A stretch of DNA of 7,186 bases from Fodinibacter sp038210185 (GTDB taxonomy: Bacteria; Actinomycetota; Actinomycetes; Actinomycetales; Dermatophilaceae), in NCBI GenBank assembly GCA_038210185.1, contig JBBQWX010000198.1:1-7186 (forward strand), given 5' to 3'. Below, piece by piece: positions 1 through 6,237 of this stretch. The position numbers and the translations under genes are program-made. The stretch's first letter is position 1. Every line of letters begins with the position of its first letter. The notes below the pieces were generated by a model. That model saw only the letters and a list, made by a program, of their open reading frames with translations, was not told the origin of the DNA and did no database searches.

Positions 1-141
1 TACGAGATCAAGAAGAAGTCCGAGGGCATCTACGCCGTCGTCAACTTCACCTCCGAGCCGGCCACGGCCAAGGAGCTGGACCGCCAGCTCGGCCTCAACG
101 AGTCGGTCATGCGGACCAAGCTCATGCGCCCCGGCGCCTGA
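1..141 (+). CDS. rpsF: Small ribosomal subunit protein bS6, C-terminal part (5' end outside window)
   Basis: The first frame is open from base 1 and ends at TGA 139-141, giving 46 residues that begin YEIKKKSEGIYAVVNF and end LMRPGA. The segment matches the last strands and helix of S6, including the actinobacterial stretch FTSEPATAKELDRQLGLNE. S6 binds S18 on the platform of the 30S subunit, so its position ahead of ssb and rpsR fits the usual rpsF-ssb-rpsR-rplI operon. The start codon and N-terminal half lie upstream of the window. The 55 bases before ssb hold no obvious terminator, so co-transcription with ssb is likely. The identification rests on both the sequence and its neighbours. Confidence 0.93.
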   Translation, partial: YEIKKKSEGIYAVVNFTSEPATAKELDRQLGLNESVMRTKLMRPGA

Positions 142-196
142 CTCGAGTCCACACCGCACACCTCGGAACGGGACATAGAAGGAGTCACCTGTACTC

Positions 197-793
197 ATGG
201 CAGGCGAAACCACCATCACCATCGTCGGCAACCTGACCGCCGACCCCGAACTCCGGTTCACCCCCTCGGGGGCCGCCGTCGCGAACTTCACCGTGGCCTC
301 CACGCCGCGCACGTTCGACCGGCAGTCCAACGAGTGGAAGGACGGAGAGACCCTCTTCATGCGCTGCTCGATCTGGCGTGACGCGGCCGAGAACATCGCC
401 GAGTCCCTCCACCGCGGCACGCGGGTGGTCGCGACGGGCCGGCTGAAGTCGCGCTCGTACGACACCAAGGAGGGCGAGAAGCGCACCGTCATCGAGCTCG
501 ACGTCGACGAGGTCGGCCCCTCGCTGCGCTATGCGTCCGCGAAGGTCACCAAGGCCGAGCGCGGCGGCGGTTCCGGGGGTGGCTTCGGTGGCCAGGGTGG
601 TGGCCAGCAGGCCGCCGACCCGTGGGCCACCGGCGGCTCCGCGCCGGCTTCCCAGCAGGGTGGTCAGGGTGGGTGGGGTGGCCAGCAGGCCGCTCCCCAG
701 CAGCCCGCTCCCCAGCAGCCCGCCGCACCGCAGGGCGGCCAGCAGGGTGGTGGCTGGGGTCAGGCCCCCAGCTACGACGAGCCCCCCTTCTGA
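197..793 (+). CDS. ssb: Single-stranded DNA-binding protein SSB
   Basis: This 198-residue protein coats single-stranded DNA during replication, repair and recombination. Residues 1-115 form the OB-fold: it opens MAGETTITIVGNLTADPELR, and the TLFMRCSIWRDAAENIAESL stretch carries the DNA-stacking Trp60. Residues from about 122 to 190 are a disordered linker rich in Gly, Gln and Pro, with repeated GGQ and QQPAP units. The protein ends YDEPPF, the acidic-aromatic tip that recruits partner proteins (compare DDIPF of E. coli). The ATG at 197 is chosen because the conserved N-terminus begins there; AGAAGGAG at 177-184 is the likely ribosome site, 12 bases upstream, which is rather far. It lies between rpsF and rpsR in the classical operon. 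Confidence 0.97.
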   Translation: MAGETTITIVGNLTADPELRFTPSGAAVANFTVASTPRTFDRQSNEWKDGETLFMRCSIWRDAAENIAESLHRGTRVVATGRLKSRSYDTKEGEKRTVIELDVDEVGPSLRYASAKVTKAERGGGSGGGFGGQGGGQQAADPWATGGSAPASQQGGQGGWGGQQAAPQQPAPQQPAAPQGGQQGGGWGQAPSYDEPPF

Positions 794-815
794 TCCGACC
801 GACCTCCGGGGCCGG

Positions 816-901
816 CACCGCACCGCGGTGACGAACTCCCCCCACCTCGAAACGACACCATCCCTGGGAGACCAGGGCTCATCCGCCGGGACGGTTCCGG
901 C
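816..901 (+). promoter_or_regulatory. Hairpin-bearing ssb-rpsR spacer, possible leader element
   Basis: The 125-base gap between ssb and rpsR holds three small inverted repeats. CACCGC/GCGGTG pairs at 816-821 with 825-830. CCCTGG/CCAGGG pairs at 862-867 with 872-877 around GAGA, a GNRA-type tetraloop. GCCGG/CCGGC pairs at 885-889 with 897-901, ending just before the rpsR ribosome site (GGAG 906-909). They could form an attenuator, an RNA-processing site or a ribosomal-protein-binding leader; S6:S18 leaders are known from other bacteria, but usually ahead of rpsF. I cannot match this region to a known motif, so the role is inference. Confidence 0.3.
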
Positions 902-918
902 AGAAGGAGAGCACCACG

Positions 919-1155
919 ATGGCCAAGCCCGCCATTCGCAAGCCCAAGAAGAAGGCCAACCCGCTCAAGGCGGCGAAGGTCGAGAACATCGACTACAAGG
1001 ACGCCGCACTGCTGCGCAAGTTCATCTCCGACCGCGGCAAGATCCGCGCGCGTCGGGTGACCGGTGTGTCCGTGCAGGAGCAGCGCCTCATCGCCAACGC
1101 CGTCAAGAACGCGCGCGAGATGGCCTTGCTGCCGTACTCGAGCTCGTCCCGCTGA
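919..1155 (+). CDS. rpsR: Small ribosomal subunit protein bS18, zinc-ligand-free form
   Basis: This 78-residue protein is clearly S18: the core IDYKD, LLRKFISDRGKIRARRVTG and NAREMALLPY motifs are all present. S18 pairs with S6 on the 30S platform. The zinc-binding residues of the C+ form are missing: where C+ homologues read VCAFCKDKV this protein has ANPLKAAKV (Asn14 and Lys17 at the Cys sites), and where they read NCTQHQ it has VSVQEQ (Ser51 and Glu54). It is therefore the C- (zinc-independent) type, although it sits in the main operon. AAGGAGA at 904-910, nine bases before the ATG, supports the start. A 24-base gap separates it from rplI. Confidence 0.96.
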   Translation: MAKPAIRKPKKKANPLKAAKVENIDYKDAALLRKFISDRGKIRARRVTGVSVQEQRLIANAVKNAREMALLPYSSSSR

Positions 1156-1179
1156 CGGTTCGAGAAGGAGCCAGAAACG

Positions 1180-1626
1180 ATGAAGGTCATCCTCACCCAC
1201 GAGGTCACCGGCCTCGGTACCGCCGGTGACGTCGTCGACGTCAAGGACGGCTACGCCCGCAACTTCCTCTTCCGTCGCGGTATCGCGACGGCGTGGACCA
1301 AGGGCGGCCAGAAGCAGGTCGACGCCATCGCCAAGGGCCGCCAGGTCCGCGAGGTGAAGTCCCTCGAGGAGGCTCAGTCCATCAAGGGCAACCTCGAGTC
1401 CAAGGCCGTCACGGTCACCGCGCACGCCGGCACGGGTGGGCGCCTCTTCGGCGCCGTCTCCACCGCCGACATCGCCGATGCCGTCAAGGCCGCGGGTGGT
1501 CCGTCGCTCGACAAGCGCAAGATCGAGGTACCCACCCCGATCAAGACCACCGGCACCCACTCCGCGCTGGTGCGCCTCCACCCGGAGGTCCAGGCGACCG
1601 TCGAGCTCGACGTCGTCGCCGGCTGA
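1180..1626 (+). CDS. rplI: Large ribosomal subunit protein bL9
   Basis: L9 is an elongated 50S protein that binds 23S rRNA near the L1 stalk and helps keep the reading frame. The protein has 148 residues, the usual length. The N-terminal signature is intact: GLGTAGDVVDVKDGYARNFL at about residues 11-30. A long connecting helix spans roughly 41-75 (charged, including EVKSLEEAQSIKG). The C-terminal RNA-binding domain follows, with GRLFGAVSTADIADAV and KTTGTHSALVRLHPEVQA. GAAGGAG at 1164-1170, nine bases before the ATG, fixes the start. It is the last gene of the ribosomal operon, closed by the hairpin at 1665-1700. Confidence 0.97.
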   Translation: MKVILTHEVTGLGTAGDVVDVKDGYARNFLFRRGIATAWTKGGQKQVDAIAKGRQVREVKSLEEAQSIKGNLESKAVTVTAHAGTGGRLFGAVSTADIADAVKAAGGPSLDKRKIEVPTPIKTTGTHSALVRLHPEVQATVELDVVAG

Positions 1627-1664
1627 TCCCAGCCGACCTCCGCCGCGCTGCGCGTGGCACCCGT

Positions 1665-1700
1665 ACGAGGCCCTCGGACCACTCGGTCCGGGGGCCTCGT
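1665..1700 (+). terminator. Hairpin terminator after rplI
   Basis: ACGAGGCCCTCGGACC (1665-1680) pairs with 1685-1700 around an ACTC loop, giving a 16-bp GC-rich stem with a single G-T wobble. It lies 38 bases past the rplI stop. No T-tract follows, which is common for actinobacterial terminators. It probably ends the rpsF-ssb-rpsR-rplI transcript. Confidence 0.8.
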
Positions 1701-1720
1701 CGCGTCGGCCCGCCCCTTCC

Positions 1721-1831
1721 CGAGTCGGGTGCTCAGGTGGCTGCCCCGGCAACCGCTCCAGCACCCAACTGCGGGCTCATCGCGAGTCGAGTGCTCAGGT
1801 GGCTGCCCCGGCAACCGCTTCAGCACCCGAC
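1721..1831. repeat. Two direct copies of a 49-base palindromic, REP-like unit
   Basis: Copy 1 is 1721-1769 and copy 2 is 1783-1831, with a period of 62 bases. They are identical at 46 of 49 positions (differences at 1728/1790, 1758/1820 and 1767/1829). Each contains an imperfect palindrome: outer arms GGGTGCT and AGCACCC (1727-1733 and 1760-1766 in copy 1) enclose inner arms around GGCTGCC and GGCAACC. Differences between arms, and between copies in the outer arm, become G-U pairs if the minus strand is transcribed. The unit lies between the rplI terminator and the radA promoter, outside any gene. It resembles REP or other dispersed intergenic palindromes; its copy number elsewhere cannot be known from here. 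Confidence 0.85.
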
Positions 1832-1879
1832 GTGAAGGATGCCCGGCCGTCGGTCACCGGTCGTGTCGGTGGCCGGACA

Positions 1880-1893
1880 TAGCGTGCACGTCA
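1880..1893 (+). promoter_or_regulatory. -10 element of an apparently leaderless radA promoter
   Basis: TAGCGT at 1880-1885 fits the actinobacterial -10 consensus TANNNT and lies seven bases before the ATG at 1893, the spacing expected if transcription starts on the start codon itself. No ribosome site precedes this ATG. I see no convincing -35 hexamer, so this is inference from spacing and the absent SD. Confidence 0.5.
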
Positions 1894-3290
1894 TGGCCAC
1901 CGCAGCGAGACGTACCGCCCGCACGAGCGCGACGTTCCGGTGCTCCGAGTGTGGGTGGCAGGCCGTGAAGTGGGTGGGTCGCTGCGGGGAGTGCCAGGCC
2001 TGGGGCAGCGTGTCCGAGGTCGGGGCAGTCACCGTGCGCACCACCGCCGCGACCGCGGTCGAGCGGCCCGCCATCCCGATCGGTGAGGTCGACGCCCGCC
2101 GGGCCGTGGCGCGCTCCACCGGGGTGGCCGAGTTCGACCGGGTGCTCGGTGGCGGCATCGTGCCCGGCGCCGTGGTGCTGGTGGCCGGCGAGCCCGGCAT
2201 CGGCAAGTCCACCCTCCTGCTCGACGTCGCGGCGCGTGCTGCCCGTTCCGGTGAGCACGGCGAGCGCCGGGTGCTCTACGTCAGCGGTGAGGAGTCCGCG
2301 GCGCAGGTGCGCACCCGCGCCGAGCGCATCGAGGCGATGGCCCGCACGCTCTACCTCGCCAGCGAGACCGACCTCGCCACCGTGCTGGGCCAGATCCAGG
2401 CCCTGCAGCCCGAGCTCGTCATCGTCGACTCGGTGCAGACTCTCAGCAGCGCCGAGGTCGAGGGCTCGGCCGGCAACGTCACCCAGGTCCGCGAGGTCGC
2501 GGCGTCGCTCATCCAGGTGGCGAAGTCGCGAGGCATCGCCGTGCTGCTCGTCGGGCACGTCACCAAGGACGGCTCGATCGCCGGCCCCCGCGTGCTCGAG
2601 CACCTCGTCGACGTCGTCGTGCAGTTCGAAGGCGACCGGCACTCCCGACTGCGGCTCGTGCGCGCGGTCAAGAACCGCTACGGCCCCACCGACGAGGTCG
2701 GCTGCTTCGACCTGTCCGACGTCGGCATCGTCGGCCTCGCCGACCCCAGCGGGCTCTTCCTGTCCGGGCGCACCACCGAGGTGGCGGGTACCTGCGTCAC
2801 CGTCACGCTCGAGGGCCGGCGCCCGCTGGTCACCGAGGTGCAGGCACTGGTCACCAAGTCCGCCCTGGCCACGCCGCGGCGGGCCACCTCCGGGCTCGAC
2901 TCCGCCCGGGTGGCGATGATCCTGGCCGTGCTCGACAAGCGGGCCAATGCCCCGATCGGGGGCAGCGACGCCTACCTGTCCACCGTGGGCGGCGTGCGGC
3001 TCACCGAGCCGGCAGCCGACCTGGCGGTCAGCCTGGCCCTCGCGGGCGCCATCACCGACCGGCCGCTGCCGCACGGAACGATCGCCTTCGGCGAGGTCGG
3101 TCTGGCTGGTGAGATCCGGCCGGTCACCGGGGCCCACCGCCGGCTGGCCGAGGCGCACCGGCTGGGGTTCACCCGGGCCGTCGTGCCGCCGGGCGTCATC
3201 GGCGGCGGCCCCGTGCCGGCGGGCATCCGGGTCGTCGAGGCGGCCACGGTGGCCCAGGCCGTGATGCACGGTCTGCTGCAGGCGGGCTGA
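1893..3290 (+). CDS. radA: DNA repair protein RadA (branch migration ATPase)
   Basis: RadA is a RecA-like, Lon-related ATPase that drives branch migration of recombination intermediates. In the 465-residue form, a zinc finger C17-x2-C20-x10-C31-x2-C34 opens the protein. Walker A is GEPGIGKST at 99-107, Walker B is LVIVDS at 175-180, and the RadA hallmark KNRYG is at 260-264. The C-terminal Lon-like domain includes GEVGLAGEIR at 400-409. The frame is also open from an ATG at 1839, which would add 18 residues. I prefer 1893 because the usual RadA N-terminus begins about there, a -10 box sits at leaderless spacing, and the AAGG near 1839 is only two bases away, too close to serve. disA follows after 124 bases, as in many Actinobacteria and Firmicutes. 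Confidence 0.96.
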   Translation: MATAARRTARTSATFRCSECGWQAVKWVGRCGECQAWGSVSEVGAVTVRTTAATAVERPAIPIGEVDARRAVARSTGVAEFDRVLGGGIVPGAVVLVAGEPGIGKSTLLLDVAARAARSGEHGERRVLYVSGEESAAQVRTRAERIEAMARTLYLASETDLATVLGQIQALQPELVIVDSVQTLSSAEVEGSAGNVTQVREVAASLIQVAKSRGIAVLLVGHVTKDGSIAGPRVLEHLVDVVVQFEGDRHSRLRLVRAVKNRYGPTDEVGCFDLSDVGIVGLADPSGLFLSGRTTEVAGTCVTVTLEGRRPLVTEVQALVTKSALATPRRATSGLDSARVAMILAVLDKRANAPIGGSDAYLSTVGGVRLTEPAADLAVSLALAGAITDRPLPHGTIAFGEVGLAGEIRPVTGAHRRLAEAHRLGFTRAVVPPGVIGGGPVPAGIRVVEAATVAQAVMHGLLQAG

Positions 3291-3354
3291 GCCGACACCC
3301 GCTGCGAGAAGTCGCAACCCCGGTCGGGCGGGGCGTGGCGCGACCACACCCCGA

Positions 3355-3360
3355 TAGGAT
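3355..3360 (+). promoter_or_regulatory. Possible -10 box ahead of disA
   Basis: TAGGAT at 3355-3360 matches TANNNT and would start transcription near 3367, giving a leader of about 48 bases with an SD (GGAGG 3406-3410). The leader contains the odd palindrome TCCCCGGCCCGGGGA at 3379-3393. No clear -35 is visible. The gap between radA and disA has only a 5-bp hairpin (3303-3316), so read-through from radA is also possible. Confidence 0.35.
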
Positions 3361-3414
3361 GCGCACACTGGCCGTGGACTCCCCGGCCCGGGGACCCATT
3401 CCGACGGAGGCGAC

Positions 3415-4497
3415 GTGCCCACGCAGCAGAACGACGACGAGCTCGTGCGCGCCACGCTCGCCGCCGTCGCCCCGGGCACCGAGCTGCGCGACGGTCTCGA
3501 GCGCATCCTGCGTGGACGCACCGGCGCCCTCATCGTGCTCGGCAACGACAAGGTGGTCGAGACGGTCTCCACCGGTGGCTTCCCGCTCGACATCGAGTTC
3601 TCCGCGACCCGCCTGCGCGAGCTGGCCAAGATGGACGGCGGCATCGTCTGCGACCGCGAGGTCACCCGCATCCTGCGGGCCGCCACGCAGCTCGTGCCGG
3701 ACCCGCGCATCGAGACCAGCGAGTCGGGCACCCGGCACCGCACGGCGGAGCGAGTGGCCAAGCAGACCGGCTTCCCGGTCATCTCGGTCAGCCAGTCGAT
3801 GCGCATCGTCGCCCTCTACATCGCCGGCAAGCGGGTCGTCCTGGAGGACTCCAGTGCCATCCTGTCGCGTGCCAACCAGGCCCTGCAGACCCTCGAGCGC
3901 TACAAGTCGCGCCTCGACGAGGTCACCGGAACCCTGTCCGCGCTCGAGATCGAGGACCTCGTCACGGTGCGCGACGTCGCCAACGTGCTCCAGCGCCTGG
4001 AGATGGTGCGCCGCATCAAGGATGAGATCGCCGAGTACGTCGTGCAGCTCGGCACCGACGGGCGGCTGCTCAGCCTGCAGCTCGAGGAGCTCACCGGCGG
4101 GCTCTCCGACGACCTCGGTCTCGTCATCCGCGACTACCTGCCCGAGGCGAGGTCCGACTACACGATGGAGGATGCCATCGCCAACCTCGCGGCCATCGAC
4201 TCCACCGAGCTGATCGACCCCGCCGCGGGCGCTCGTGCGATCGGTTTCACGATCGTCGGGGACTCACTGGACTCGTCGGTCAGCCCGCTCGGCCACCGGC
4301 TGCTGTCCAAGGTGCCGCGCCTGCCCGGCGCCATCGTCGACCGCCTGGTCTCGCACTTCGGCAGCCTGCAGAAGCTGCTCGCCGCCAACATCGACGAGCT
4401 GATGGACGTCGACGGCGTCGGTGAGGGCCGGGCCCGCCTCGTGCGCGAGGGCCTGTCGCGGCTGGCCGAGTCGAGCATCCTCGAGCGCTACGTCTGA
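3415..4497 (+). CDS. disA: DNA integrity scanning protein DisA (diadenylate cyclase)
   Basis: DisA joins two ATP molecules into cyclic di-AMP and binds branched DNA such as Holliday junctions. The protein has 360 residues, the family's usual size. Residues 1-145 are the DAC domain: the metal/nucleotide motif is MDGG at 73-76 (the family usually has DGA) and the second motif is TRHRT at 106-110. Residues 150-290 match the helical linker. The C-terminal helix-hairpin-helix DNA-binding domain covers about 300-350, with VDGVGEGRARLV. The start is GTG 3415, supported by GGAGG four bases upstream and the normal N-terminal length. radA lies upstream and mutY begins 11 bases downstream, so disA and mutY are probably co-transcribed. 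The Ala-to-Gly change in DGA is conservative, and activity is still expected. Confidence 0.96.
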   Translation: MPTQQNDDELVRATLAAVAPGTELRDGLERILRGRTGALIVLGNDKVVETVSTGGFPLDIEFSATRLRELAKMDGGIVCDREVTRILRAATQLVPDPRIETSESGTRHRTAERVAKQTGFPVISVSQSMRIVALYIAGKRVVLEDSSAILSRANQALQTLERYKSRLDEVTGTLSALEIEDLVTVRDVANVLQRLEMVRRIKDEIAEYVVQLGTDGRLLSLQLEELTGGLSDDLGLVIRDYLPEARSDYTMEDAIANLAAIDSTELIDPAAGARAIGFTIVGDSLDSSVSPLGHRLLSKVPRLPGAIVDRLVSHFGSLQKLLAANIDELMDVDGVGEGRARLVREGLSRLAESSILERYV

Positions 4498-4508
4498 CCG
4501 CCCCCGCC

Positions 4509-5414
4509 GTGCCCGATCGGCGCCGCGCGCCCGCGGCCTTCAGCCCGGCCCTGCTGCGCGAGCGGGTGCTCGACTGGTATGCCGTCAACGCCCGCGCGCT
4601 CCCGTGGCGCGACCCGTCGTGCTCCCCGTGGGGGGTGCTGGTCTCGGAGGTCATGTCGCACCAGACCCCGGTGGCCCGGGTCGAGCCGGTGTGGCACGAG
4701 TGGATGCGGCGCTGGCCCACCCCGACCCACCTGGCGGCCGAGTCGCCCGGCGAGGTCGTGCGCGCGTGGGGTCGGCTCGGCTATCCGCGGCGGGCCCTGC
4801 GGCTGCGTGAGGCAGCAGCGGTTCTCGTGGAACGGCACGCCGGCGCGGTGCCGGATGACGAGCCCACTCTGCGCGCGCTGCCGGGGGTGGGGGCGTATAC
4901 GGCGGCCGCGGTGGCGGCGTTCGCCTTCGGGCGCCGCACCACCGTGGTCGACACCAACGTGCGGCGAGTGCTGGCTCGCGCCGTGCGGGGCGACGCCCAC
5001 GCAGCACCGGCCCTCACGGTCGGTGAGTCGGCGCTGGCCGCCTCACTCGTGCCCGACGACGCGGCCACGTCGGCCACCTGGAACGTCGCCGTGATGGAGC
5101 TCGGCGCGCTGGTCTGCCAGGCCCGGGCCCCACGGTGCGACGCGTGCCCCGTGCTCGACGTGTGCGCGTGGGTGGCGGCCGGGCGCCCGGCCCCCGAGGG
5201 CCCGCCACGCCGGGGACAGGCGTGGCACGGCACCGACCGCCAGGTGCGGGGGGCCGTGCTGCAGCTGCTGCGTGAGCGCCCCGGGGCGGTGGCACGCGAC
5301 GCCCTGGCCACCTCAGGCCCCGACCCGGTCCAGGTCGACCGCTGCATCGCCTCCCTCGTCGAGGACGGGCTGCTCGAGCCGCACGGAGGCGACCGCTACC
5401 GCCTCCCGCGCTGA
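4509..5414 (+). CDS. mutY: A/G-specific adenine DNA glycosylase MutY
   Basis: MutY removes adenine mispaired with 8-oxoguanine. This 301-residue protein has the HhH-GPD fold: catalytic Glu47 lies in SEVMSHQTPV, the hairpin is LPGVGAYTAAAVAAFAFG, and catalytic Asp148 is in VVDTNVRRVLAR. The 4Fe-4S cluster ligands are C203-x6-C210-x2-C213-x5-C219. The usual C-terminal NUDIX-like 8-oxoG reader is absent; instead residues about 240-301 (RQVRGAVLQLLRE to YRLPR) look like a small winged helix, as in other actinobacterial MutY proteins of about 300 residues. SHQT replaces the common LQQT, so two lesion-contacting positions differ while the last Gln is kept. The start GTG 4509 has no good SD, which suggests coupling to disA 11 bases upstream. 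Confidence 0.94.
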   Translation: MPDRRRAPAAFSPALLRERVLDWYAVNARALPWRDPSCSPWGVLVSEVMSHQTPVARVEPVWHEWMRRWPTPTHLAAESPGEVVRAWGRLGYPRRALRLREAAAVLVERHAGAVPDDEPTLRALPGVGAYTAAAVAAFAFGRRTTVVDTNVRRVLARAVRGDAHAAPALTVGESALAASLVPDDAATSATWNVAVMELGALVCQARAPRCDACPVLDVCAWVAAGRPAPEGPPRRGQAWHGTDRQVRGAVLQLLRERPGAVARDALATSGPDPVQVDRCIASLVEDGLLEPHGGDRYRLPR

Positions 5415-5418
5415 GGAG

Positions 5419-5443
5419 TGCTCGCCCGTCGACGTTGCGAGCA
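5419..5443 (+). terminator. Hairpin after mutY
   Basis: TGCTCGC (5419-5425) pairs perfectly with GCGAGCA (5437-5443) around an 11-base loop that contains GTCGAC. It begins four bases after the mutY stop and has no T-tract. It is a likely terminator of the disA-mutY transcript. Confidence 0.55.
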
Positions 5444-5511
5444 GGCGCCGGGTGGGGGTCCTCCCTGCGAGTTTGCGCGCCTTTCGTCGCCAGGTCGGGC
5501 GTGCTCGGCCC

Positions 5512-6131
5512 GTGGAACACCCGTGCGGCCCGGCGCCGGGGACCGCGACACTGGTGGGCAAGGCCAACGCCGCCACGTCATCGGGCACGGCCGGGCAGAC
5601 CGCCCGGCACCGGACGGCGCGAGAGCTCGAGGCCTTCGTGCCGCAGCTGCTCGCCGTTCCGCGCGACGTCGGCACCCTCGAGCTCGTCGTCCGCCGCCCC
5701 GCGCCGGGGGAGCGCGAGGTGCTCGGCGAGGGGAAGCTCGACCTGACCGTGGGACTGGTCGGCGACGGCTGGTCGCAGCGCGTCAACAGCCGCACGCCCG
5801 ACCTCGGGCCGCACCCGCAGATGCAGGTCACCGTGATGAGTGCCCGGATGGCCGCGTTCCTCGCCGGCGACCCGGCGACCCCGCGACCCGGCGCGGCGGG
5901 CCCTGGCCGGCGACCAGCTCTACCTCGACCTGTCACCACGAGAACCTTCCGACGGGCACTCGCCTCACCATCGGCGACCCGGGCCCGGCGCGGGGCCGGG
6001 CGGTTCTCGTGGTGACCGAGGGCCCGCACACGGGGGGCGCCACGTTCGTCGAGCGGTTCGGCGCCGAGGCGATGCGCTTCGTCAACGGTCCCGCGGGTCA
6101 CCGTCACCCGACTCGCTCCGAATGTGGGTGA
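5512..6131 (+). pseudogene. Decayed MOSC-domain protein gene (two frameshifts, 3' loss)
   Basis: Three + frames read in turn rebuild one MOSC-type protein. The first, from about 5512 to 5880, gives TLELVVRRPAPGEREVLGEG, then LDLTVGLVGDGWS and SRTPDLGPHPQMQVTVMSAR. The second, 5882 to about 5933, gives RRALAGDQLYLDLS. The third, about 5937-6131, gives ENLPTGTRLTIG, VTEGPHTGGATFVERFG and AMRFVNGPAG. The joins near 5881 and 5935 each need one extra base. The Cys of the usual HTGC motif is Gly here. Similarity stops near 6098, so the last 35-40 family residues (the NLRG region) are missing, and the frame ends at TGA 6129-6131 inside a palindrome. MOSC proteins bind sulfur through that Cys, so this copy should be inactive. 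The family assignment is from memory of the motifs; the start is uncertain. Confidence 0.72.
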
Positions 6132-6164
6132 GAACTGGCGTCCAGGCGCCGGTTTTCACCCACA
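6123..6164. repeat. 18-bp-arm palindrome, terminator-like or REP-like
   Basis: Arms 6123-6140 and 6147-6164 (left arm TGTGGGTGAGAACTGGCG) pair over 18 positions around a TCCAGG loop. Two positions pair only as G-U, and only in a plus-strand transcript; on the minus strand they are A-C mismatches. It lies in the convergent gap, 74 bases past the argA stop on the other strand, and overlaps the end of the MOSC remnant. It may end transcripts from either side, or be an inserted palindromic repeat that helped disrupt the MOSC gene. Confidence 0.75.
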
Positions 6165-6237
6165 ACGCGGCTCGTAGCCCGCCCCCGTCGGGAGTCGTGC
6201 GCGGCATCCGGGGCGCCGCCGAGCGCCGCCGAGCGGG

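Noticed and set aside
661..740. Repeated CAGCAG-containing units in ssb as a mobile or regulatory repeat.
   Set aside because: They encode the normal Gly/Gln/Pro linker of SSB, which is low-complexity in most actinobacterial homologues.
772..1764. A 330-codon minus-strand frame opposite rpsR and rplI.
   Set aside because: It is antisense to both ribosomal-protein genes, has no SD or family resemblance, and its 5' end lies in the REP-like repeat.
1721..1831. A CRISPR-like repeat-spacer pattern.
   Set aside because: There are only two copies, the 49-base unit is an imperfect palindrome with a 13-base gap, and there are no cas genes nearby.
1839..1892. An 18-residue N-terminal extension of RadA from ATG 1839.
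   Set aside because: The purine-rich stretch before it is too close to act as an SD, the added residues do not resemble RadA N-termini, and the 1893 start has a leaderless-type -10 box.
1854..3806. A 650-codon open frame on the minus strand opposite radA and the start of disA.
   Set aside because: It is the antisense of two unambiguous genes and exists because GC-rich third positions remove stop codons. Its peptide is low-complexity, rich in Gly, Asp, Arg and His, with no family motif.
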